Of a stretch of 64,000 nt of DNA, positions 53,586 through 63,027 are shown in pieces (the stretch's first letter is position 1; each line of letters starts with the position of its first letter). Both the position numbers and the translations under genes were made by a program. Under the pieces are notes generated by a model, which saw nothing but the letters and a program-made list of their open reading frames with translations, was not told the DNA's origin and made no database searches. The DNA lies in contig CAAFWU010000070.1 of assembly GCA_900766825.1 (NCBI GenBank), forward strand, positions 1 through 64,000, given 5' to 3'. This DNA is from Bacteroidales bacterium. GTDB lineage: Bacteria; Bacteroidota; Bacteroidia; Bacteroidales; Marinilabiliaceae.

Positions 53586-54920
53586 CTATTCTGGTTTTGA
53601 GCGTAGGCCTATGGTTTTGCCACTTGGGGTTCGACCTTTAGTGGGCTGGGCTTCGGATTTATCCAGAGGTAAGGGGTCGGACTTGGTGGTGGTGGACTTG
53701 ATGGTGGTTGACTTGGTGTTTTTGTTCCACACTGGAACTTGCCATTTGCTGGGTTCGAGGGGAATGGTGACCATCACGGGTAGGTGGTCGGAATAGCCAC
53801 CTCGGCCATCGGGACCATAGTTGAAACGGCGACCGAGGTAGGTGCGCAAGGGGCGATTGCCTGTGTTGCGGTCGTCGGGTTCGAGGAGGAAGGGGAGGTT
53901 GACAACTGAGAAGCGTGGACGACCAAAACGGCAGACACCAGGGGTTACAATGATGTGGTCGATGGTGCTCCACTTGCCGTGGTATTTATAGGAGTGCTGG
54001 GGGAGACAGTCGGAAGATAGGTTGCGGAGCAGACAAGTGTTGTTGTTTGGCTGGGCACCAAGAAACTGGGTTAGAGACTCTTCGTCGGCCTCGTCGTTGA
54101 AGTCGCCAAGCAGGACCACATTGGCCAAAGTGTCGGCACCAGCAGCGGCAACGAGGGAGTCGCATACGGCACGGACCTTTTGGGCCACGTATCGGCGGAG
54201 GGGACGCGAGGTCTCGGGGCCGCCACGTTTGCTGGGCCAGTGGTTGACCAGAAAGTGGAAGATTTGGCCCGTTTTGAGCTCGCGCATCTTGGCAAAGAGT
54301 AGGTCGCGGGTCTTGAGGGTGTCGTTGGAGATGGGGATGGCCATGGTCTGCAAGGGCTGCATGGTTGTGGCATTATAGAGGAGGGCGGTGGCAATGCCAC
54401 GTTGGTCGGGTACGGGGAAGCATATGGCTTTATAGTTGAGAGAACCAGCGTCCAGATTGCCATAGCGAACAAGGAGGTCGGCACCTGAGGGCTGGGTTAT
54501 GCGGCCAGTGATGGAGTCAACAGCGGGTCCCTCGACTTCGCATAGGCCAACAACGTCGGGCAGATCCCAGCCATTGGCCGAGACTATGACACTGGCAATG
54601 CGGAGGGCTTTGCTGCGCATGCGGTCCTCGGTCCAGTTATAGACTCCGCCACCTCCATCGGAGGTCATGGGGGTGAACTCGTCATCGTTTTTTAGGGGGT
54701 CGTCCTCGGGGTTGAAAAAGTTCTCGACATTATAGCTCATGACCACAAGTTGCTGTCGGGCACAGGAGTCGGAGGCGTTGGCCGATGGGGCGGCAACAGA
54801 AGCGGAGGCTGCCGATGTGGCTGAGGAAACTTCAGACTTGGAACGGCAGGATGTGCCCAAGAGCGAGATGAGGCCAAGAGCGACCATGGGTAGGGCTCGG
54901 CCTAAGGTTATAAGTTTCAT
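53586..54920 (-). CDS. endonuclease/exonuclease/phosphatase-family lipoprotein
   Basis: 444 residues. Signal peptide with lipobox LLGTSC. A Ser/Ala-rich spacer precedes the EEP domain (about 55-390), which has VVMSYNVENFF, LCEVEG (metal-binding Glu), FLVNHWPSKRGG, LLGDFND and a terminal YSDHLPVMVTI. A Lys/Thr/Ser-rich tail follows. It probably hydrolyses phosphodiesters or DNA outside the inner membrane, perhaps in nutrient scavenging. Substrate unknown. Confidence 0.9.
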   Translation of the reverse strand: MKLITLGRALPMVALGLISLLGTSCRSKSEVSSATSAASASVAAPSANASDSCARQQLVVMSYNVENFFNPEDDPLKNDDEFTPMTSDGGGGVYNWTEDRMRSKALRIASVIVSANGWDLPDVVGLCEVEGPAVDSITGRITQPSGADLLVRYGNLDAGSLNYKAICFPVPDQRGIATALLYNATTMQPLQTMAIPISNDTLKTRDLLFAKMRELKTGQIFHFLVNHWPSKRGGPETSRPLRRYVAQKVRAVCDSLVAAAGADTLANVVLLGDFNDEADEESLTQFLGAQPNNNTCLLRNLSSDCLPQHSYKYHGKWSTIDHIIVTPGVCRFGRPRFSVVNLPFLLEPDDRNTGNRPLRTYLGRRFNYGPDGRGGYSDHLPVMVTIPLEPSKWQVPVWNKNTKSTTIKSTTTKSDPLPLDKSEAQPTKGRTPSGKTIGLRSKPE

Positions 54921-54956
54921 GGTGAGTAAGTTACGACAGTGGTCTATTGTTATGTA

Positions 54957-54992
54957 AAAAGGGGGGCTGGGGTTTTATGACCCCGCCCCTCT
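54957..54992 (-). terminator. terminator of the beta-helix lipoprotein gene
   Basis: On the minus strand GAGGGGCGGGGTCATAAAAC and the pairing CCCCAGCCCCCC form a hairpin followed by TTTTT. Sixteen bases beyond the stop. Confidence 0.7.
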
Positions 54993-55008
54993 TGATATGT
55001 TTTCAGTC

Positions 55009-56394
55009 TTAGTAGGCAACGGTTTGCAGAGCCCCAGCTTGCACCGAGTCGGTCACGAGCCTCATGACGCCCTCGAAGTCGAGGGGTGCTGGGTTGGCCA
55101 GATTGATGTCCGCCATACCCACGGCTTTGCTCTTTTGGGTGAGGTGAAAGTCGAGGTTGGCTCGGTCTTGAAAATTGGCATCGGTGGTCACAACGCAGTT
55201 CACGAAGCGGACGGTGTCCTTATTAATAGCATCCTTTTTTGATGTACGGAGCAGGGTGTTTTGGAAGAGGACCCCCTCGGCAGGAAGCGAGTCGGGTAAA
55301 ATCTCGTCCGATAGGTTGCCCACAATGATTGAGTTGGCCACGGAGAGCGATGTGGGTTCGGGGACCTCGGTAGTATCCTGCGGGCTGAAACTGAAGGCGG
55401 GGTCGTGTCGATAGTCCCACGAAAAATAGTCCGCTATGGTCACATGGAGGAGACTTGTGGTTCCCCCCTGTAGGGCGAGAGCCGAGCTTCCGCATGTGGT
55501 AAGCAGAGTATTGACGAGCGACACGTTGGCTTTGCGAGCCGATATGGCCGAAAGAGATGTGTGGCGCACCCAGAGGTTATGAGCCTTGAGGGTGGCTGCG
55601 GAGTCGACCCTAATGCCGTTGGTGCTGCACTCCACAAAGGTGTCGAAGAGGGTTAGTTGACCATTGGACAAGACATGCAGACCATCCCATTGACCAGGGA
55701 TGTCGTCATAGAAATCGTCTGGCCGAACATGTTTGATGTAGACAGGAGCCTCGGTGAGCCCAGAAGCATAGAGGTGCCCCTCGACGCTGATGGCGGCGGC
55801 TCCGTTCATAAGCAAGCTTACGCCAGGACCCAGAAAAAGGGTGGCCTCGGGTCCCACGGTCAGTGTGTCTTGAATCCAATAGGGTATGGAGTCGCAGAGC
55901 CACTCCTCGCGGTTGGTAATGATGCCCGAGCACTTGGTCACGTTCATGACAGAGGCCCAGAGAATGGCAGTCCAGACATTGGCACCGTCGGAGACCACAA
56001 TTTGGTCGGACACGATGGACATTGCACGCCCAGCCTCTGCCGTTGGGTTCTTGAGGCAGGCGAAGATGTAGAGGCTGTCGCCACTGGCCAAACGGAGGTT
56101 GGCTGCTTGGTCTATGGGCAAGCCGTTGACGTTGACGGAGAAGGGCGACCCCTCGCCCCCCATAAGGGCAAAGTTGGCTATGGAGACGTCATCTGCCCCA
56201 TCGTTGATGAGGGTTATGTGACCTGTTGGAGTAGACTGCCCCACAAATATGGTGTCGAAAGAGAGGGTATCGGCCGAAAAACGAAGATCTTGCTGAGCTG
56301 GATGGGCAGAGAAATCGCGCTCGCAGCCCGACGTCAGAACCCACATCAAGACTGAGAACGCGACAAGAGCGTTTCGGAAAATGTTGTGTAACAT
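55009..56394 (-). CDS. lipoprotein with right-handed beta-helix
   Basis: 461 residues. Signal peptide with lipobox VLTSGC. An N-terminal Ig-like part (about 35-150) is followed by beta-helix repeats (about 190-400) with stacked motifs such as GQWDGLHVLSNGQLTLFDTF, CSTNGIRVDSAATL and GSSALALQGGTTSLLHVTI. No pectate-lyase catalytic residues stand out. Widespread in Bacteroidales; role unknown, perhaps binding or cleavage of surface glycans. Confidence 0.78.
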   Translation of the reverse strand: MLHNIFRNALVAFSVLMWVLTSGCERDFSAHPAQQDLRFSADTLSFDTIFVGQSTPTGHITLINDGADDVSIANFALMGGEGSPFSVNVNGLPIDQAANLRLASGDSLYIFACLKNPTAEAGRAMSIVSDQIVVSDGANVWTAILWASVMNVTKCSGIITNREEWLCDSIPYWIQDTLTVGPEATLFLGPGVSLLMNGAAAISVEGHLYASGLTEAPVYIKHVRPDDFYDDIPGQWDGLHVLSNGQLTLFDTFVECSTNGIRVDSAATLKAHNLWVRHTSLSAISARKANVSLVNTLLTTCGSSALALQGGTTSLLHVTIADYFSWDYRHDPAFSFSPQDTTEVPEPTSLSVANSIIVGNLSDEILPDSLPAEGVLFQNTLLRTSKKDAINKDTVRFVNCVVTTDANFQDRANLDFHLTQKSKAVGMADINLANPAPLDFEGVMRLVTDSVQAGALQTVAY

Positions 56395-56511
56395 CGATTG
56401 CCGTGTGAATGTTTGTGCACGAATGCTAAGTTACACATTTTTTAGACGAAACGGGGGGCTGGCCCCACAATGTAGGCCAAATGAAACAAAATCTGAAGGT
56501 GAGGCAACATA

Positions 56512-56566
56512 AAAAAACCTCGCCCTCAAGCCCCAAAAGAGATGTGGGGTTGAGGACGAAGGTCAG
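56512..56566 (-). terminator. terminator of the GH43 gene
   Basis: On the minus strand CCTCAACCCC ... GGGGCTTGAGG (one bulge), followed by TTTTTTT. About 70 bases beyond the GH43 stop. Confidence 0.75.
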
Positions 56567-56637
56567 AAACAGAAAGGCTATAAAAGAATGATGTATCTCC
56601 TTAGGGACAGTAAAGGACTCAGACCAAGCACTTGGGC

Positions 56638-59418
56638 TTAGCGGACCAGAACGAGTTGCGAGCTCCGTCCCACACGTGCCACATAGAGACCAGGGTTGGG
56701 AACCGAGGCTGCGCTAAGCGTGGTGGAGACCACAAGGCGACCGCTGATGTCACGAATCTCGAGGATGTCGGCTGGGGCTTTGCCGCTGCACGTAATCTGA
56801 CGATGGGCCACAGCAAAGGTCACGTTGCCATGGGTGTCGGCAGAGACACTGCCAATGGCGGTGGGGACCTCGTAGTCCACAGCGTAGCCCACATAGACCT
56901 CGGTCACCGAGCGGCTGAACTGCAACTTGCCACTCTTGATAAGACTTATGGCCTTGTTGCAGACGGTCTTGACCGTGTTGGTGTTGCCACTGGGGTAGCT
57001 GGGCGTGGTGGTTGGGGAATACTGGAGCATCAGGTCGCCATCGCGATAGAAGTTGATGGAGCCATCGACATTGTAGGATATGGTAACAAAGAAACGCCCG
57101 TTGAGGAAGAGCTGCCAATTGTCCAAACCCGTGGCCATGGCAGCAGCACCAGCCGTAGCTTTGGCTTCGTACCAATCCACGTTGCTGCTGTTGAGGCGGA
57201 GACAGGAGAGAAAAACGGTGAAGCCCGAGCCATCGGTTGCTTTAGCAATCTCGTCCCAGTCGGTGGTTAGGCCATCGACAAAGAAGCTGAGCGAAGCGCC
57301 TGTTGAGGTAGATATTTGATCAAATGTTGGAGCCTCGGCATTGAAGCTGGTGTTGGACCCATAGTGTCCCAAGATGGCTCGGGAATCGATGGGGAGCATA
57401 TCGGAGGGCGAGGTGCTTGCCGAAATGGCAATGTCGAAAGTCTTGACGTAGGTTACATCGCCAGCCGATATGGTCAGGTTGAGCGAACAGGTGGCATCGG
57501 AAGCAAGGGTACTGGTTACAAGGCCGCTGTTGGTAATGAGCTCAGGGTTGGCAGAGGTCCAGGTGAGTTGGGCACCGTAGGCACCCGAGGTAGGCAGGTC
57601 GAGTTGAGAGCCTTTGTAGGTTGTCTCGGGCAACGAGATGGCACTGCTCAGAGCATTGTAGGCCACCACCACATCGTCGGGGAAGGCTTGCCCCTCGGCC
57701 ACTTGGCGATAGCCCCAAAGGGAGAGGTCCTGATTGTTGACGGCGGTGAAGCAAAGGGTCTGAACGTTGGTGCTCTCAATGACCTGCTCAATCAGATAGC
57801 CACTGAAGGTGCCGAGACCATTGAGGGTTATGTCAATCTTAGGTTCATCGGCTGTAGCTTGCCACGAACCCGTGTAGGCACCCAGAACGGTGCCATCGGC
57901 CAGAAGCTGAATCTGTTTCTCTTGGGCACAGACTAGGTTGGCATAGTCGGTGCCGAGACCATGGTAGATTATGGCGTAGTGACCTGCCACTTGGTCGGCT
58001 GCGTAGCCCGTGGAGTTCAACTTCTCGCCTCGGTACTCCATGGGGGCGCATGTCATCTGGCCGCTGGGGGTAGTAAAGAGCTGATGGACACGCACTTGAT
58101 GTCCCTCGGTGCCATCATTGAATCGGGTATGGTAAACAAGGAACATGCGTTCGGTGCCATCGTCATCGGTGTCCACAAGAGCCGAGTTGTGACCTTGAGC
58201 CGTAAAGCCGAGGGCCATATGATTCCACTGATAGTAGCTCATGAGTCGGGTGCCAACGTAGCCATTGACGTAGCCCACGCTGTGGACTGTGTTGAAAGTG
58301 CTATGACCACTATAGTAACGTGCGTCCTCGCCCGAGAGGTCGAGATAAGGACCAGTGACGCTCTCCGACGAGAAGACACGCATATTGTAGCCGCCAGCGG
58401 CAGTGAGCCCACCATAGGTCACAAAGAGCCAGTAGCGGCCATCGCGGTACTGGATGTAGGAGGCCTCGCCAGACATATGTCCTCCGCCCGCCACCTTGAT
58501 GCCCATATAGGGGTCCGAGGTGGCGTTTTCTGCCGTGCCGTCGGCCAGATCGTAGGTGTATGCATCATCGCGCAGACCCGTGCTGGCATCGAGGCGAAGC
58601 ATATAGAGGCCACCGAACCATGAGCCGTAGGTCATCCAGAGGTTGCCATCCTCGTCAAAGAAGGCGCAAGGGTCAATGGCATTGGTCTGATAGGTCATGT
58701 TGCCATTGCGATTGATCCAGTAGCGGGAGGGGACTGACGTGCCACCAATGACGGAGAGCACGTCGGTGCCCGAGGCGGCATAGGAGTTAGAGTTGGCTCC
58801 AAAGGAGTAGACCACAGTGCCCACGCGTGTCCAGTTACCCGTGAGCGATGAGGCGGTGAGCAGCACGATGCTGGAGTACCATTTGTCGCCGTTGACACTC
58901 ATGTACATACACCACTTGCCCATGGTTGGGTTCCATACCACATCGGGTGCCCAGAGGTTGCCGCTGACGTCGTAGGATGTGCTGCCGTGGGCCGACCACG
59001 TGACATCCTCGGCAAGCAGGGTTGCGTAGTTGTTGGAAATATTGTTGTTGAAATAGGTCCAGTTCTGCAAATCGTAGCTCTTAGCCCAGGCTCGGTGCGA
59101 TCCAAAGATGCAATAGACTTTGCGCGCCCCCTCCTGAGGTTCGCCCACCACGGTGCCGTCGGATAGTTCATAACCCAAAACAACAGATGGGTCGTGAACA
59201 GTGACGTGGGTTGGGTCGGCCCCCTCAAAGGCCTTTTTGTAGATCTGAGCCACCTGAGAAGCGGTAAGTTCAGTGGCCTGTGCCACAGAGGCTAAGGTGG
59301 GGTTTAGGAAACCAAGAATAATGAGGAGTAGTGTCCCAAGGACATGGGACTTAAGACGGACTTTAGAGTCTGCAGATGAAAGCGCGTAGGGTTGTGGCAT
59401 ACTAATTTGTATTTGCAT
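56638..59418 (-). CDS. GH43 endo-arabinanase-like enzyme with T9SS sorting tail
   Basis: About 926 residues from the ATG at 59418 (59400 is an alternative; the ORF extends to 59529 without signal features). Signal peptide TLLLIILGFLNPTLASVAQA. The GH43 five-blade propeller has VHDPSVVLG (base Asp), NAIDPCAFFDEDGNLWMTYGSW and HMSGEASYI (acid Glu), the pattern of arabinan endo-1,5-alpha-L-arabinosidases. After that come a beta-sandwich, an Ig-like aBig domain (TWTSANPELITNSGLV), a LamG-like domain and a C-terminal type IX secretion tail (ILEIRDISGRLVVSTTL ... GLYVARVG). It would be exported to the surface by T9SS. Single gene. Confidence 0.9.
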   Translation of the reverse strand: MQIQISMPQPYALSSADSKVRLKSHVLGTLLLIILGFLNPTLASVAQATELTASQVAQIYKKAFEGADPTHVTVHDPSVVLGYELSDGTVVGEPQEGARKVYCIFGSHRAWAKSYDLQNWTYFNNNISNNYATLLAEDVTWSAHGSTSYDVSGNLWAPDVVWNPTMGKWCMYMSVNGDKWYSSIVLLTASSLTGNWTRVGTVVYSFGANSNSYAASGTDVLSVIGGTSVPSRYWINRNGNMTYQTNAIDPCAFFDEDGNLWMTYGSWFGGLYMLRLDASTGLRDDAYTYDLADGTAENATSDPYMGIKVAGGGHMSGEASYIQYRDGRYWLFVTYGGLTAAGGYNMRVFSSESVTGPYLDLSGEDARYYSGHSTFNTVHSVGYVNGYVGTRLMSYYQWNHMALGFTAQGHNSALVDTDDDGTERMFLVYHTRFNDGTEGHQVRVHQLFTTPSGQMTCAPMEYRGEKLNSTGYAADQVAGHYAIIYHGLGTDYANLVCAQEKQIQLLADGTVLGAYTGSWQATADEPKIDITLNGLGTFSGYLIEQVIESTNVQTLCFTAVNNQDLSLWGYRQVAEGQAFPDDVVVAYNALSSAISLPETTYKGSQLDLPTSGAYGAQLTWTSANPELITNSGLVTSTLASDATCSLNLTISAGDVTYVKTFDIAISASTSPSDMLPIDSRAILGHYGSNTSFNAEAPTFDQISTSTGASLSFFVDGLTTDWDEIAKATDGSGFTVFLSCLRLNSSNVDWYEAKATAGAAAMATGLDNWQLFLNGRFFVTISYNVDGSINFYRDGDLMLQYSPTTTPSYPSGNTNTVKTVCNKAISLIKSGKLQFSRSVTEVYVGYAVDYEVPTAIGSVSADTHGNVTFAVAHRQITCSGKAPADILEIRDISGRLVVSTTLSAASVPNPGLYVARVGRSSQLVLVR

Positions 59419-59438
59419 TTCGTGGTATAATGAGAAAG

Positions 59439-59446
59439 CAAAAATA
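59439..59446 (-). promoter_or_regulatory. putative GH43 promoter -7 element
   Basis: TATTTTTG followed by C on the minus strand, exact TAnnTTTG match, 21 bases before the ATG at 59418. This supports that start over the longer ORF. Confidence 0.5.
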
Positions 59447-59585
59447 TATAAAAGTGGATGGGGGTAGGTGTAAAATTGTGTTACATTGGTGGACAACAGT
59501 GGGCTCATTTGACCAAGTTGGTTACCCAAACTAAAAAATGATGGTAAAAAGTTGGAGTAAAGTTAAAATATTGGACATAAGAGAC

Positions 59586-59593
59586 TAACTTTG
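59586..59593 (+). promoter_or_regulatory. putative promoter of the GNAT-SGNH pair
   Basis: TAACTTTG on the plus strand, exact TAnnTTTG match, 37 bases before the GTG at 59630. Confidence 0.45.
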
Positions 59594-59629
59594 AGATGAC
59601 GAAACCAGAAGAAACAAGAGAATAAAGAA

Positions 59630-60145
59630 GTGAAGACACGATTGGAGCGGATAATGACCACCGCCGACGCATTGTATCTTGACAGCGAGCGTCTGTTTCT
59701 GTCCGCCTTTCCCGCCGACGAGCGCCGAAGTGCTGAGGAGCAGCGTTATTTGACGGACCACGAGGCCCATTTTCACCCTCATGCCATTCTGCACGATGGG
59801 CACCTATGCGGACTGGTGAACACATGGCATTTCGATGGCGTGCGATACATAGAACATCTGGCCATAGAGCCCAAACAGCGAGCCCATGGCATTGCATCGG
59901 ATGTTCTGACCATACTTAAGGAGGAGGGCGACCCCATAATACTGGAGGTTGAGCCTCCAACAACAGACGAGGCCAAAAGACGCATTGCCTTTTACGAGCA
60001 CAACGGTTTCCGACTGCTGAGCACCGATTACGAACAGCCCTACGAGGACAGTCAAGGTCGCATCGAACAATTGAAACTAGACCTGATGGCGTGGGGCAAC
60101 ATACCCAACCTAAACGATATTATCAAAAAGATTCAGAGTGTGTAG
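59630..60145 (+). CDS. GNAT-family N-acetyltransferase
   Basis: 171 residues from GTG 59630 (ATG 59654 is an alternative). The acetyl-CoA binding motif A, IEHLAIEPKQRAHGIASDVL, with Q-R-x-x-G-I-A, and the later FYEHNGFRLLS are typical of GNAT enzymes. Substrate unknown. It lies 69 bases before the SGNH hydrolase. Confidence 0.87.
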   Translation: MKTRLERIMTTADALYLDSERLFLSAFPADERRSAEEQRYLTDHEAHFHPHAILHDGHLCGLVNTWHFDGVRYIEHLAIEPKQRAHGIASDVLTILKEEGDPIILEVEPPTTDEAKRRIAFYEHNGFRLLSTDYEQPYEDSQGRIEQLKLDLMAWGNIPNLNDIIKKIQSV

Positions 60146-60214
60146 CGCACCAAATGCAAACACATTGATTAAAAGATAAATAACATATATCACACCCCAA
60201 AAATTGAAAGAATA

Positions 60215-60961
60215 ATGAAGCAGATGACCAAATGGTTTGCTGGTCTGATGGCCGTGGCAATGGCCAGCACCAGTTGCGCCAACCAGCCTGGTGGCAACCA
60301 AACACCAAGCGATGGAAACAAATACGCGGGCAAGACATTCAGCGTGTTGGGCGACTCTTACTCAACATTTCAGGGTGCTGTGACCCCCGACACCAACTAT
60401 GTGTGGTACACACCCGACGCCTACGCTCGCAAGTCGACCGACGTAAACAAGGTGGAGCAAGTTTGGTGGAACGTATTGGCCGACAGCATGCAAATGAAGC
60501 TGATTCGCAACAATGCATTCTCGGGAGCCACAATAAGCACCAGCGGCTATAATCATGAAGATTATTCCGACCGCAGCTACTTCCTGCGAGCCGAGAATCT
60601 GGGCGAGAGTGCAGACTACATTTTTGTGTTTGGTGGCACCAACGACAGTTGGGCAGGAGCCCCCATAGGCTCATATATGTACGATGAGTTCCCCACCGAC
60701 AGCCTCCGCACATTCCGCCCTGCCATGGCACTTACGCTCAAAAAACTCAAGGAGCTCTATCCTCAGAGCCAAACAGTGGTGATAATAAACAGCGAACTCC
60801 GCGACTCCATTCAGGCATCGCAGCAAGCCATAGCAGACCACTACGACATTCCCTACGTAATGCTCTACGACATAGCCAAACAGGATGGTCACCCCACCAT
60901 TGCTGGACATCGTGCCATTGCCGAGCAGGTTATTCGCGTTATGGAACGACTGGGACTTTAG
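60215..60961 (+). CDS. SGNH/GDSL hydrolase lipoprotein
   Basis: 248 residues. Signal peptide with lipobox ASTSC. SGNH blocks: block I SVLGDSYSTF (nucleophile Ser), block III VFGGTNDSW (Asn), block V KQDGHPTIAGH (Asp/His). Probably a periplasmic or surface esterase, for example removing acetyl groups from polysaccharide. Followed by a strong terminator. Confidence 0.9.
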   Translation: MKQMTKWFAGLMAVAMASTSCANQPGGNQTPSDGNKYAGKTFSVLGDSYSTFQGAVTPDTNYVWYTPDAYARKSTDVNKVEQVWWNVLADSMQMKLIRNNAFSGATISTSGYNHEDYSDRSYFLRAENLGESADYIFVFGGTNDSWAGAPIGSYMYDEFPTDSLRTFRPAMALTLKKLKELYPQSQTVVIINSELRDSIQASQQAIADHYDIPYVMLYDIAKQDGHPTIAGHRAIAEQVIRVMERLGL

Positions 60962-60981
60962 TCTTTCCCACATAATATTTG

Positions 60982-61038
60982 CGGCAGCTACACTTGAACC
61001 CTACGTTTTGGGGAAAGTGTGGCTGCCGTTTTTTTTTT
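60982..61038 (+). terminator. terminator after the SGNH hydrolase gene
   Basis: Perfect 14-base arms CGGCAGCTACACTT / AAGTGTGGCTGCCG (one G-T-type mismatch allowed) followed by ten T (61029-61038). Confidence 0.85.
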
Positions 61039-61172
61039 AACAATGTGAACACTTTAAGTGTATGTTGATAAGGTTCTGTAGGAATATCAAATCGTAAGGA
61101 GCAAACGATTTATAAAGATATGTAACTCACCTTCAGAACTTTAAGTCATTCGAACTTACATTAATTAACTTA

Positions 61173-62186
61173 TCAAAAATTTCTAAATTTCTCCTGAAGT
61201 TCTTTCATAGATTCAATTATAGTAGAAAATGAAGGTTTGCTACCATATATCATCATTTCCTTCATAGTCTCATAATCCTCTCTCCAAACATCTATGATAT
61301 TGATTGGGGGCACCAACTGAATACGTTGGCTAATATCTTGCGAGTAGTCCATTCCAGATATCGAAGTAAATACCTCTCTATGATGACGTATATTTTCCCA
61401 CAAACAGCCATCATTCAAGGCTTTTGTCATAATGTCAGTATTCATCATTTGATATAGGTCATATAGATGTCGACTCTTTCTTTCAGCTTTCTCTCCACGA
61501 CCTTCAACAGAAAATGTTTCATGAAGCAAAAATACCTTTTCTAGGAAAGTTTTTGAAGGAAGAGACGTTGCTATCTCAGAATTCACAAGAGAAGTCTTTA
61601 TGGTTGGAAACTCACCTTCAACCAAACTATTTATATAGCACTCCTCATTTGGCTCAAATAAAGATCTAGAACCAATTTCTAACATCACCGAAGGTTGCAT
61701 ATAACCTAGAACCTGTCCTATAGCACTTTTGTAATGAATAAAAATTTTGCGAGGCTCAGGATATGTTTCATTACCCTCTCCGTCAGGTTCTGATTCTACT
61801 GAGCATATTTCAGACAACCCATATTCTTCCAACTTTTCTCGAAGAGATGAAGAAAATATCTCTCTCACAAAAATTGAAGACTCTTTTCTAAGGCGCTTTA
61901 GTTTCTTCTTTGTCAAATCACCTTCAAGACCAAAAAGTGTTCTATCAATAGCAAGATCAATATCTTCTGAGAAACGATTAATAACACCCCATACTTTTGA
62001 CAGAGATGTACCGCCCTTAAAAATCAAACAATTAGCAAATGGCAAAGTAAAAACCAATTGCAAAATAGTTGTCACATAAATATCCTTCTCTATAGCTTGA
62101 GCCGGCAATCCTATTTTAGGAGAGACCTGATTAAGCACCATAAGCTGTTGCTCTCGCGATAATTTAAAGTAGTTATTTATCTTCAT
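61173..62186 (-). CDS. AbiEii-type nucleotidyltransferase toxin
   Basis: 337 residues. Nucleotidyltransferase core FKGGTSLSK (57-64) and FSEDIDLAI (72-80), the motifs of type IV AbiEii/MenA toxins that add nucleotides to tRNA or similar targets. It overlaps the end of the upstream DUF6088 gene by 14 bases, so translation is coupled. The stretch 61100-62900 is markedly AT-rich against its neighbours, suggesting transfer. Likely phage-defence or stabilisation system. Confidence 0.88.
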   Translation of the reverse strand: MKINNYFKLSREQQLMVLNQVSPKIGLPAQAIEKDIYVTTILQLVFTLPFANCLIFKGGTSLSKVWGVINRFSEDIDLAIDRTLFGLEGDLTKKKLKRLRKESSIFVREIFSSSLREKLEEYGLSEICSVESEPDGEGNETYPEPRKIFIHYKSAIGQVLGYMQPSVMLEIGSRSLFEPNEECYINSLVEGEFPTIKTSLVNSEIATSLPSKTFLEKVFLLHETFSVEGRGEKAERKSRHLYDLYQMMNTDIMTKALNDGCLWENIRHHREVFTSISGMDYSQDISQRIQLVPPINIIDVWREDYETMKEMMIYGSKPSFSTIIESMKELQEKFRNF

Positions 62187-62784
62187 ACCCCGAAACTACA
62201 ATTTTTCTAATCCAAACTGGCATCAGTACTAAATCTTTCATAACCTTCTCTTTAGGTTCATTACGAAGCAATCTATGTATTGTATCGATATGTTCACTGG
62301 TTACATTCTTCTGACCAAAATCTTTAAGAGCAACGGTTATGAGCATAGCCAATTTATTATGAAACGACATGCTTTTTGCCGACGTCTGTTTAAACTTTAC
62401 ATTAATGTTGTTTAACACGGTCAATTCTTTAGCCCATCCATTAGTCAAGTAGACATAATTCATAGGCACTTGAGTGGAGAGTCCCAAGATATTTTGAGCA
62501 TGAGCCCCCGTTGGAACCACCTTAATGTGATCCCTTTTGGCTACGGCTTCAACAATTTCATCGACCGATGGCAATATCACACCAAGCCCTAACTGTTTGT
62601 CAATCTTTGGGTAACAGTATATTCCTCGGGCAACATTGATTATAATGCCTTTAGATTTCAAAATCATTAGGGCTTTACGAATATTGTCCGATGATGAATA
62701 ACTCGCAAATGTATCGGGGTAAAACACATGGCCCCTTCCGCACTTCCTTATTGAGCTAACTATTTTATCTTCAATAGTTGACAT
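62173..62784 (-). CDS. AbiEi-type antitoxin (DUF6088)
   Basis: 203 residues. An N-terminal winged helix (about 1-60: GHVFYPDTFASYSSSDNIRKAL ... RGIYCYP) as in AbiEi transcriptional repressor-antitoxins, then the C-terminal domain. Partner of the following AbiEii gene. Expected to repress its own promoter. Confidence 0.85.
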   Translation of the reverse strand: MSTIEDKIVSSIRKCGRGHVFYPDTFASYSSSDNIRKALMILKSKGIIINVARGIYCYPKIDKQLGLGVILPSVDEIVEAVAKRDHIKVVPTGAHAQNILGLSTQVPMNYVYLTNGWAKELTVLNNINVKFKQTSAKSMSFHNKLAMLITVALKDFGQKNVTSEHIDTIHRLLRNEPKEKVMKDLVLMPVWIRKIVVSGYEDK

Positions 62785-62833
62785 TTAGAAATTAATAAAT
62801 TTAAGTCACAAAATACCTAAACATTTGTGATTA

Positions 62834-62841
62834 CAAATATA
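62834..62841 (-). promoter_or_regulatory. putative promoter of the AbiE operon
   Basis: TATATTTG on the minus strand, exact TAnnTTTG match, 50 bases before the antitoxin ATG. Confidence 0.5.
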
Positions 62842-62941
62842 GAATGATTTTCTCAGAATAGAACTGAATACGCTACAAATTGCAACACACCATATTTTCA
62901 ACATTCGTCCCTTCTATCCCCCAAACTCACAAATAAAGAAA

Positions 62942-62985
62942 GACACCGTGGCTGAGAAGTTCACTCTCAACCACGGTGTCTATAC
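62942..62985 (-). terminator. terminator of the pseudouridine synthase gene
   Basis: Arms GACACCGTGG (62942-62951) and CCACGGTGTC (62971-62980) with an inner TGAGA/TCTCA pairing. On the minus strand it is followed by TTTCTTTATTTG. Confidence 0.8.
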
Positions 62986-63027
62986 CTATATAAATATCTT
63001 AAACCAATAGAGGATTAAGAGACTGAC

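Noticed and set aside
54957..54966. G6 tract as another phase-variation site
   Set aside because: It is one arm of the terminator after the beta-helix gene and lies outside any reading frame.
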